The position numbers and the translations under genes are program-made. A stretch of DNA of 6,954 bases, from the NCBI GenBank assembly GCA_947452875.1, contig CANGEZ010000107.1, forward strand, positions 1 through 6,954. Direction: 5' to 3'. Below the pieces are notes generated by a model. It was not told where the DNA came from and did not search any database. It worked only from the letters and a program-made list of their open reading frames with translations. Shown here piece by piece: positions 1 through 4,926 of the stretch. The first letter of the stretch is position 1, and the number at the start of each line of letters is the position of its first letter. Source of the DNA: Chitinophagaceae bacterium. GTDB lineage: Bacteria; Bacteroidota; Bacteroidia; Chitinophagales; Chitinophagaceae.

Positions 1-75
1 ATGTCCACCATAAAAAGAATACGAAATAATCAACAACAATATTGATGCTAATAAAACAGAAAAACGGGTTTTCAT
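1..75 (-). CDS. N-terminal fragment of a secreted or membrane protein (partial)
   Basis: Reading leftward from an ATG at 75-73 there are 25 open codons to the window edge, starting MKTRFSVLLASILLLIISYS. This is a short basic N-terminus (K2, R4) followed by an uninterrupted hydrophobic stretch of about 14 residues, the look of a signal peptide or a first membrane helix. A perfect match to the Bacteroidota -7 element lies 36 bases upstream on the same strand. The gene follows the methyltransferase in the same direction, 64 bases after that gene's stop. Too little is visible to name a family; the last residues (FYGGH) do not form a lipobox. The start is well supported by the hydrophobic leader. 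The function is unknown. Confidence 0.6.
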   Translation of the reverse strand, partial: MKTRFSVLLASILLLIISYSFYGGH

Positions 76-110
76 AAAAAAGAGTTTCACATTAATGGAT
101 TAACGACTTG

Positions 111-118
111 CAAATATA
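111..118 (-). promoter_or_regulatory. Candidate Bacteroidota -7 promoter element
   Basis: On the minus strand this reads TATATTTG, an exact fit to the TAnnTTTG consensus used by the Bacteroidota primary sigma factor. It sits 35 bases ahead of the ATG of the truncated secreted-protein gene. No good TTG-type -33 box is visible at the usual spacing, so the call rests on the -7 element and its position. An AT-only inverted repeat (119-133) abuts it. Confidence 0.4.
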
Positions 119-139
119 AATAATTGTATTATTCGTAGA

Positions 140-1171
140 TTACCTGCTAACAGGTTTTCCACTTAAAATAATAAATGGTGCGAAACGCATGCCAAAAATA
201 GAAACCATCAAATTAATACCTTGAAACATTATTTTTTTTAACCCTTTTTTGTGTTCATTGTAAAAACCAGCATTGACTGTTAGCCCATAACCATAAGATT
301 GATAAATGCGATTGTATTCATTTAAGCTTAATATTCTTTCCGTCCAACTGCCCGTTTTAGGATGACAAGTATTGAATGGGTCTGCCGGCGCTTTTGGCAT
401 CTGCCCTGTTTTATGATACATTTCAATGGCTGAATGAATATCATTTTTTTGTAGGCCTCTTGTTTTTGATGCGAATTGATTTATCAAATCATTACTTTCA
501 TTTTTTAATTGTTCTCTGATGATATCTTTACGGATCTCGATATAAGCCTTGTGTGGTTCTTGTCCAAAAAGTATAAAATCATCAGGGACGCCACCTTTCA
601 ATTCGTCACTAAATTGAAGTTTTCTCAGCTGCTTTACTTTGAAATAATTTTCAGGATTGCTGCCTGTGGTAAACACAGAAATAATGTTTGGGTTTATAGA
701 TTTCAGTGTACTAAAAAAATCATCAAGACAATAAATATGTTCAATCACATCTGTTGCAATGATGGCATCGGGTTTTATATCAGCGATTTCTCTTTTTATA
801 TTTGAGATATCTCCTTCAATAAATTTATCAATACTGATATTTAATTTTTTGGCTAAAGTTTGTGAAGCCATTAAAAACGCTTTGTCTATTTCATTGATGA
901 TGACTTTTCCAAAACCACAATATTTGGCGAACAAGCCCATCAATCCATTACCAGCGCCATAATCGATGATGGTCATATTTTCTTTGTTCAAATTGCTATT
1001 GAGCAATACCTTTTCAAACACAAGAGCATAGATATCAAGATAATAATGTCGATTATGAATGAGATGTTGTAAATACTTGTCACAATAATTATTACTGAGA
1101 TGGGAACTCAAATCATTTTGAGAAAGTAATAATGAAAATGATTCTATTTCCTGATGAAAACGATACGACAT
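140..1171 (-). CDS. Class I SAM-dependent methyltransferase
   Basis: A 343-residue protein with a Rossmann-type methyltransferase core at about residues 65-170. Motif I is IIDYGAGNG (68-76), the glycine-rich loop that binds S-adenosylmethionine. NEID (93-96) gives the acidic residue after strand beta2 expected to contact the ribose hydroxyls, GD (120-121) lies near the adenine, and ATDVIEH (139-145) resembles motif IV of the Methyltransf_11/23 type. The remaining 170 residues are not assigned; they end in a hydrophobic segment (about 319-337) that could pack on a membrane or on the core. The methyl acceptor cannot be told; small molecules, lipids and surface glycans are all possible. An upstream in-frame GTG (1177-1175) would add two residues; ATG is preferred because GTG starts are uncommon in AT-rich Bacteroidota. 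The gene is divergent from kbl and no clear promoter was found for it. Confidence 0.85.
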   Translation of the reverse strand: MSYRFHQEIESFSLLLSQNDLSSHLSNNYCDKYLQHLIHNRHYYLDIYALVFEKVLLNSNLNKENMTIIDYGAGNGLMGLFAKYCGFGKVIINEIDKAFLMASQTLAKKLNISIDKFIEGDISNIKREIADIKPDAIIATDVIEHIYCLDDFFSTLKSINPNIISVFTTGSNPENYFKVKQLRKLQFSDELKGGVPDDFILFGQEPHKAYIEIRKDIIREQLKNESNDLINQFASKTRGLQKNDIHSAIEMYHKTGQMPKAPADPFNTCHPKTGSWTERILSLNEYNRIYQSYGYGLTVNAGFYNEHKKGLKKIMFQGINLMVSIFGMRFAPFIILSGKPVSR

Positions 1172-1249
1172 GAACACTAAATTAAGAAAATAAAGACGCG
1201 ATGTATCAAAACTTTCTTATTGAAAGTGAAATAAATAGGCTGCTATGTT

Positions 1250-1257
1250 TAGATTTG
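1250..1257 (+). promoter_or_regulatory. Candidate -7 promoter element for kbl
   Basis: TAGATTTG is an exact match to the Bacteroidota -7 consensus TAnnTTTG. It lies 21 bases before the kbl ATG, which would give a very short 5' leader of roughly 15 bases. The nearest upstream TTG (1220-1222) is 27 bases away, longer than the usual -33/-7 spacing, so the -33 part is unsupported. Confidence 0.45.
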
Positions 1258-1278
1258 CACAAATAAAAAACCGGAATT

Positions 1279-2466
1279 ATGAACAATCAATTTACAGAAA
1301 GAATAAAATCAGAATTATCAGAAATAGAAACAGCAGGATTATTTAAAAAAGAAAGAATCATTAGCAGTGAGCAAGGCGCAGAAATTATTGTCAATGGAAA
1401 TACTGTATTGAATTTTTGTGCCAACAATTATTTGGGTTTGTCTTCGCATCCTAAAGTCATTGAAGCAGCAAAGGAATATATTGACCATCGTGGATATGGC
1501 ATGAGCAGCGTGCGTTTCATTTGCGGTACGCAGGATATACATAAAGAATTAGAGCAAGCCATTTCAAAATTTTTGGGCACAGAAGATACTATTTTATATG
1601 CAGCTGCATTTGATGCCAATGGTGGTGTGTTTGAGCCTTTGTTCAATGAAGAAGATGCTATTATCAGTGATGCGTTGAATCATGCTTCTATTATTGATGG
1701 TGTGAGATTATGTAAAGCTCAGCGCTATCGTTATGAGCATAACAACATGGAAGATCTTGAAGCTAAACTCAAAGAAAGTGCTCATTTGAGAAATCGAATT
1801 ATTGTTACAGATGGTTCATTTAGTATGGATGGAACTATCGCAAAGCTTGATGTTATTTGCGAATTAGCGGATAAATATAATGCTGCAGTAATGATTGATG
1901 AATGTCATTCTTCCGGTTTTTTAGGCAAGACAGGAAGAGGCACTCATGAGTACAGAAATGTAATGGGACGCATCGATATCATAACAGGCACTTTAGGAAA
2001 AGCATTAGGTGGTGCAAGTGGCGGATTTACTTCAGGCAAAAAAGAAATTATAGAAATGTTGCGACAAAGAAGTCGACCCTATTTATTCAGTAACACATTG
2101 GCACCAAGTATTGTAGGCGCTTCTATTGCTGTTTTAAACATGTTGAGTGAAACAACTGACCTCAGAGATAAGCTAGAATACAATACAAAATATTTCAGAT
2201 CAAAAATGACTGAAGCTGGTTTTGATATCAAACCTGGAGATCATCCAATAGTTCCTATCATGCTCTATGATGCTGTGCTGGCGCAACAATTCGCAGCCAA
2301 ATTATTGGATGAAGGTATATATGTCATTGGATTTTTCTTCCCTGTTGTTGCAAAAGGACAAGCTCGTATCAGAGTGCAACTTAGTGCTGCACATGAACAA
2401 CATCATTTAGATAAAGCCATTGAAGCATTCACTAAAATTGGGAAAGAATTAGGAGTATTAAAATAA
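1279..2466 (+). CDS. kbl: Glycine C-acetyltransferase (2-amino-3-ketobutyrate CoA ligase)
   Basis: A PLP enzyme of the alpha-oxoamine synthase family (fold type I). It converts 2-amino-3-oxobutyrate plus CoA to glycine and acetyl-CoA, the second step of threonine breakdown after threonine dehydrogenase, in the cytosol. Its 395 residues are close to E. coli Kbl (398). Diagnostic parts are FCANNYLGLSSHP (46-58), YGMSSVRFICGTQ (73-85), NHASIIDG (134-141), the IDECHSSGFLG block (206-216) with D207 for the pyridine nitrogen, the PLP-binding lysine K241 in GTLGKALGG, and R365 in ARIRVQLSA for the substrate carboxylate. K241 and R365 are both offset by three from K244 and R368 of E. coli as I recall them. 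SFSMDG (180-185) and the Kbl-like C-terminus favour Kbl over the relatives BioF, HemA or serine palmitoyltransferase. No tdh gene lies nearby. The first ATG is used; a lipoprotein gene follows after 55 bases. Confidence 0.96.
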   Translation: MNNQFTERIKSELSEIETAGLFKKERIISSEQGAEIIVNGNTVLNFCANNYLGLSSHPKVIEAAKEYIDHRGYGMSSVRFICGTQDIHKELEQAISKFLGTEDTILYAAAFDANGGVFEPLFNEEDAIISDALNHASIIDGVRLCKAQRYRYEHNNMEDLEAKLKESAHLRNRIIVTDGSFSMDGTIAKLDVICELADKYNAAVMIDECHSSGFLGKTGRGTHEYRNVMGRIDIITGTLGKALGGASGGFTSGKKEIIEMLRQRSRPYLFSNTLAPSIVGASIAVLNMLSETTDLRDKLEYNTKYFRSKMTEAGFDIKPGDHPIVPIMLYDAVLAQQFAAKLLDEGIYVIGFFFPVVAKGQARIRVQLSAAHEQHHLDKAIEAFTKIGKELGVLK

Positions 2467-2521
2467 ATAACTTGATAATGATGATTATTTTGTTTAATTG
2501 TAAAATTAAAAACAATCAATT

Positions 2522-2896
2522 ATGAAAAAGATGATTTCACCCATTGCTATGCTTTTTATTTTATTGGCATTATTCAGTTCATGTATTGAAAGTGTAAACA
2601 ACAAACTCATTGTAGGTAATTGGAAAGCCGTTTCCTGGACAGAAAATGGAACACCTAATGCTATCAAATCAGAAAACACATCATTCGTTTTTGATGAAAA
2701 AGAAAATTATAGTTTTACCCATGGAGGAACAACGAAAAACGGCACTTACAAAGTTGAAAACAATTTATTATTTACAACAGAAGAAGGCATGCAGGAAATT
2801 ATGGTCAACATTACAAAACTCACTGCCGACAGTTTGGTTTTTGATATGAACAATGGAGGTACTCCTGAACAATTGATACTGCTGAAAGAAAAATAA
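2522..2896 (+). CDS. Small lipocalin-like lipoprotein
   Basis: A 124-residue protein with a lipoprotein signal peptide: MKK, a hydrophobic core (5-18), then FSSC with the acylated cysteine at C21. FSSC is looser than the classical lipobox but common in Bacteroidota. The mature part starts near IVGNWKAVSWTENG (about 31-44), which resembles the opening of the small lipocalin-like domains of Bacteroidota lipoproteins. Further beta strands follow, with alternating hydrophobic residues (FVFDEKENYSF, GTYKVENNLLF), ending at LILLKE. The family assignment is by resemblance; no ligand or partner can be named. It is probably anchored to an envelope membrane. It lies 55 bases after kbl and 22 bases before the DUF1801 gene, so co-transcription is plausible. 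No strong promoter is visible in the spacer after kbl. Confidence 0.8.
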   Translation: MKKMISPIAMLFILLALFSSCIESVNNKLIVGNWKAVSWTENGTPNAIKSENTSFVFDEKENYSFTHGGTTKNGTYKVENNLLFTTEEGMQEIMVNITKLTADSLVFDMNNGGTPEQLILLKEK

Positions 2897-2918
2897 TTCG
2901 CATAAACTTTCATTTACC

Positions 2919-3305
2919 ATGCTTAATAAAAAGCCTGTAAATTTCGAAGAATATTTAGCTGATTTTCCTGAAACTGTAATACAACAGCTTACAGAATTAA
3001 GACAATTAATTCAACAAACAAATTCCAAAGCTGAAGAATGCATTAGCTATGGAATGCCGGCATTCAAATACAAAGGGAAACCGCTGGTCTATTTTGCTGC
3101 ATTTAAAAACCACATAGGCTTCTACCCTACTGCAGCTGGCATTAAAGCTGTTGAAACTGAGTTAAGTAAATTCAAATATTCTAAAGGAGCGATTCAATTC
3201 CCAATTGATAAAAAGATTCCTGTTACACTCATCAAAAAGATTGTAAAAATAAGGACTGCACAAATTGAGGCCCTCTCAATCCCCCAAAGGGGGAAGTTGA
3301 ATTAG
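2919..3305 (+). CDS. DUF1801 (YdhG-like) family protein
   Basis: A 128-residue cytoplasmic protein without a signal peptide. Family hallmarks are an N-terminal helical part (about 8-40), the ISYGMPAFKYKGKPLVYFA block (42-60), HIGFYP (65-70), and KYSKGAIQFPIDKKIP (86-101), followed by a helix to about residue 117. DUF1801 proteins are small alpha/beta proteins; some relatives are annotated as iron chaperones, but the biochemical role is not settled and I do not assign one. The last 11 codons (ALSIPQRGKLN) do not look like family sequence: they run through a GC-rich palindrome (3280-3294), suggesting that the natural stop was replaced by repeat-derived sequence. It lies 22 bases after the lipoprotein gene in the same orientation. 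Confidence 0.88.
   Translation: MLNKKPVNFEEYLADFPETVIQQLTELRQLIQQTNSKAEECISYGMPAFKYKGKPLVYFAAFKNHIGFYPTAAGIKAVETELSKFKYSKGAIQFPIDKKIPVTLIKKIVKIRTAQIEALSIPQRGKLN
3280..3294. repeat. GC-rich palindrome inside the end of the DUF1801 gene
   Basis: TCCCCCAAAGGGGGA is a perfect 6-bp stem with a 3-base AAA loop. It is flanked by CAA (3277-3279) and TTG (3297-3299), which could extend the stem past a two-base bulge. It encodes residues 121-125 of the DUF1801 protein. Its base composition is unlike the surrounding AT-rich coding sequence. It could slow or end transcription, but no T-run follows, so it is not called a terminator. Confidence 0.6.
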
Positions 3306-3320
3306 TGCCAGTCTTCAGAC
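3306..3320 (+). repeat. Partial/degenerate hairpin unit
   Basis: TGCCAGTCTTCAGAC matches the core of the downstream units (GCCGGTCTCCTGAC) at most positions and forms a small GTC-TTCA-GAC hairpin. It lies directly after the DUF1801 stop and two bases before the first full unit. It may be an eroded copy or simply the left flank of the element. Confidence 0.35.
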
Positions 3321-3321
3321 G

Positions 3322-3370
3322 AAATGGCGCCGGTCTCCTGACCGGTGTCTATCAGAGCCCTCGGACTTAG
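3322..3370 (+). repeat. 49-bp hairpin repeat, copy 1 (loop TCCT)
   Basis: It starts AAATGGCGCC and ends CGGACTTAG. Bases 3326-3335 pair with 3340-3349 in a 10-bp stem (two G-T wobbles as RNA) around a TCCT loop. It differs from copies 2 and 3 at only four of 49 positions: three in the loop and one in the 3' part (GAGCCC instead of GAGCTC). The stem is identical in all three full copies. Confidence 0.85.
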
Positions 3371-3494
3371 ACAAAATGGCGCCGGTCTAACGACCGGTGT
3401 CTATCAGAGCTCTCGGACTTAGTCTGAATTACATAATCTCTCCCAACATTTTCTTAAACCTTCCCAACAAACTACCCTTAACTTTTTTTTAGAA
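3371..3494 (+). repeat. Long tandem repeat unit A (about 124 bp)
   Basis: It contains hairpin copy 2 plus a 72-base AT-rich tail with CTCTCCCAACATTTTCTTAA and a run of eight T (3483-3490). The first 65 bases are identical to unit B (3498-3562). The remainder differs by four substitutions and one inserted base. Only three bases separate the two units, so this is a tandem duplication. Confidence 0.85.
3374..3422 (+). repeat. 49-bp hairpin repeat, copy 2 (loop TAAC)
   Basis: Same stem as copy 1 (3378-3387 with 3392-3401) but with a TAAC loop. It starts only four bases after the end of copy 1. It continues into GACTTAGTC, a small inverted repeat at the 3' end of the unit. Confidence 0.85.
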
Positions 3495-3497
3495 ATT

Positions 3498-3622
3498 ACA
3501 AAATGGCGCCGGTCTAACGACCGGTGTCTATCAGAGCTCTCGGACTTAGTCTGAATTACATATTCTCTCCCAACATTTTCTTAAAACTTTCCCAACAAAG
3601 CACCCTTAACTTTTTTTTAGAA
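3498..3622 (+). repeat. Long tandem repeat unit B (about 125 bp)
   Basis: Second copy of the long unit, with hairpin copy 3 and the AT-rich tail including eight T (3611-3618). It has one extra base relative to unit A, in the TTAAAACTTTCCC segment. The near identity points to a recent duplication or to homogenisation between the copies. Confidence 0.85.
3501..3549 (+). repeat. 49-bp hairpin repeat, copy 3 (loop TAAC)
   Basis: Identical to copy 2 over all 49 bases. The stem is 3505-3514 with 3519-3528 around the TAAC loop. Confidence 0.85.
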
Positions 3623-3651
3623 CTCTAAAGAATATTTTCAAAGCTCTTTTA

Positions 3652-3679
3652 AAATAGCGCTTGTCTCCTGACATGTGCT
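3652..3679 (+). repeat. Diverged hairpin repeat, copy 4 (loop TCCT)
   Basis: AAATAGCGCTTGTCTCCTGA begins a diverged unit with the copy-1 loop TCCT. Bases 3656-3665 face 3670-3679, and nine of ten positions still pair. Two G-C pairs became T-A (3662/3673) and A-T (3656/3679), and one G-T wobble became G-C (3657/3678). The single mismatch is 3661/3674. The 3' part of the unit is no longer recognisable. It lies 45 bases before the OmpA-family start codon. Confidence 0.65.
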
Positions 3680-3724
3680 GATACTGTGCTGTTGAATTTT
3701 TTAACCACCTAAATTTTTTCTGTT

Positions 3725-4843
3725 ATGCAAAACCCGCAACCAGCAACGATTGGCATCGCCATTCCATTTCCGAAAAATTTCATTTCACTCAGAAAAAAAA
3801 CAATCCTTACCATTTCATTTTTGTTTTTGATTTTCATTTACAGTTTTGGTCAGGAACAAAAACTAATCAAAACAGTTTACTTTGAATACGACAATTACAG
3901 ACTAGATGATGAAGAAAAAAGTAAAATCGACAGCCTCTTACTAGATTACAAAATAACAGCCATTAACATACAAGGACATTGTGATAAAAACGGAAATAAC
4001 AGCTACAATGATAAACTCTCTCTTAAGCGCGTTAAATCTGTAAAAGATTATTTATTATCCAAAGCAATCAATGACAGCATTATTCATATCAATGCTTTTG
4101 GTAAAAGAAAACCAATAAACAGAAATAAAAATGAAGAAGAAATGGCCTTGAACCGAAGAGTTGAAATGGAAGTTGCTTGTGTTTACAATAAAACGAAACC
4201 TGTTATCATACAAGGAAATGTATTCAATGATTTGAATCAACCTGTAATTGCCGAAGTTTCTATAAATGACAAAGATGGCAATGAAATTAATTCAACCACA
4301 TCAGACAAATCAGGAAAGTATACATTAAACACTTCTCTGATTGTAAACCAGCAATACACACTTAATTTTTACAATGAAAACAATTTCATCTCTTCGCAGC
4401 CAATTATAGTCAGAGAAAATAGTTCCGCTTTCAGAAATTTAAAAACTGTTTTGCCGGAATTGAAAAAAGGGAAAAAGTATTTATTCAAAAACATGAATTT
4501 CTTTGGCAATGTTGCCACAATGATTCCAGCTTCTAAACCATCGATGGAAGCGCTTTTGAAACTTATGAGAAAAAACAAAAAACTTACAATTCAAATAGAA
4601 GGTCACGTAAACCATCCATTGTATATGGAAGACAGAAATGATCCTACATTGATAAAATTTGATCAATGGCTTTCGGATGAAAGAGCAAAAATGGTTTACG
4701 AATATTTAATTTCAAATGGTATTGATGAAAACAGAGTATCTAAAATTGGCTATGCTGCAAAATACATGTTGTACCCAAATGCAGTAAGTGATGAATTGAT
4801 GGAACAAAACAGAAGAGTTGAAATTAATGTTATTGATTTTTAA
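3725..4843 (+). CDS. OmpA-family envelope protein with two OmpA-like domains
   Basis: A 372-residue exported protein. The signal segment is preceded by an unusually long 25-residue N-terminus; the hydrophobic core is about 26-41, with likely cleavage after SFG (40-42), typical of Bacteroidota. OmpA-like domain 1 (about 48-152) has VYFEYDNYRL, GHCDKNGNN, LSLKR and NRRVEME; D87 and R102 are 15 residues apart, the spacing of the Asp and Arg that hold diaminopimelate of peptidoglycan in OmpA. A middle segment (about 158-232: IQGNVFND, AEVSINDKDG, TTSDKSGKYTL) looks like a carboxypeptidase-regulatory-like or Ig-type beta sandwich. A second OmpA-like domain (about 252-371) has IEGHVN, LSDERAKMVYEYL and QNRRVEINV, but has Asn (N296) where the binding Asp is expected, plus an insertion of about nine residues. 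Its likely role is non-covalent anchoring of the envelope to peptidoglycan. No other in-frame ATG precedes the signal segment. Confidence 0.88.
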   Translation: MQNPQPATIGIAIPFPKNFISLRKKTILTISFLFLIFIYSFGQEQKLIKTVYFEYDNYRLDDEEKSKIDSLLLDYKITAINIQGHCDKNGNNSYNDKLSLKRVKSVKDYLLSKAINDSIIHINAFGKRKPINRNKNEEEMALNRRVEMEVACVYNKTKPVIIQGNVFNDLNQPVIAEVSINDKDGNEINSTTSDKSGKYTLNTSLIVNQQYTLNFYNENNFISSQPIIVRENSSAFRNLKTVLPELKKGKKYLFKNMNFFGNVATMIPASKPSMEALLKLMRKNKKLTIQIEGHVNHPLYMEDRNDPTLIKFDQWLSDERAKMVYEYLISNGIDENRVSKIGYAAKYMLYPNAVSDELMEQNRRVEINVIDF

Positions 4844-4873
4844 CCCTAGAAAACAAGAAGTTTTTCATTTTTA

Positions 4874-4926
4874 AAGATGTAATTTTATTAAAATCTTTCT
4901 ATGATAAAATTACATCTTGTTTTTTT
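4874..4926 (+). terminator. Long hairpin plus T-run across the ptrB start (terminator-like)
   Basis: AAGATGTAATTTTAT (4874-4888) is the perfect reverse complement of 4904-4918, a 15-bp stem with a 15-base loop, and is followed after one G by seven T (4920-4926). This is the layout of an intrinsic terminator and would suit the end of the OmpA-family transcript. However, the stem has only two G-C pairs, and the right arm and T-run are codons 2-9 of the peptidase gene, with its ATG (4901-4903) forming the 3' end of the loop. It could equally be a leader structure that controls translation or read-through into the peptidase. Which role applies cannot be told from sequence. Confidence 0.5.

Larger units (their letters stand above)
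3306..3724. repeat. Gene-free stretch filled with hairpin repeats
   Basis: No credible reading frame lies in these 419 bases. They contain a partial hairpin unit (3306-3320), three 49-base units (3322-3370, 3374-3422, 3501-3549), two AT-rich tails (3423-3494 and 3550-3622) that make the second and third units part of a longer tandem duplication, and a diverged unit (3652-3679). The last 45 bases before the OmpA-family gene are AT-rich, with no convincing promoter. The GC-rich hairpins stand out from the AT-rich background. No transposase or integrase is nearby, and irregular spacing rules out a CRISPR array. Confidence 0.8.

Noticed and set aside
1..45. Plus-strand 14-codon reading frame starting at the first base
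   Set aside because: Very short, no ribosome binding context visible, and it lies opposite a convincing minus-strand signal peptide.
119..133. AT-only inverted repeat AATAAT-TGT-ATTATT after the methyltransferase stop, as a terminator
   Set aside because: The stem has no G-C pairs and no clean T-run follows on the minus strand. It could be an operator next to the -7 element, but such palindromes are common by chance in AT-rich spacers.
1169..1177. GTG start two codons upstream for the methyltransferase
   Set aside because: Possible, but ATG at 1171-1169 is the commoner start in such genomes and no ribosome binding site favours the GTG.
2493..2510. Hairpin TTTAATT-GTAA-AATTAAA between kbl and the lipoprotein gene
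   Set aside because: An all-AT stem of seven pairs with no T-run is too weak to call a terminator.
3322..3549. Possible CRISPR array from repeated 49-bp units
   Set aside because: Spacing is irregular (4 and 78 bases between units), the long spacer is itself part of a duplication, and no cas genes are present.
3692..3717. Possible promoter for the OmpA-family gene (TTG at 3692-3694 and TAAATTTT at 3710-3717)
   Set aside because: The -7 match lacks the final G, the spacing of 15 bases is short, and it would leave almost no leader before the ATG.
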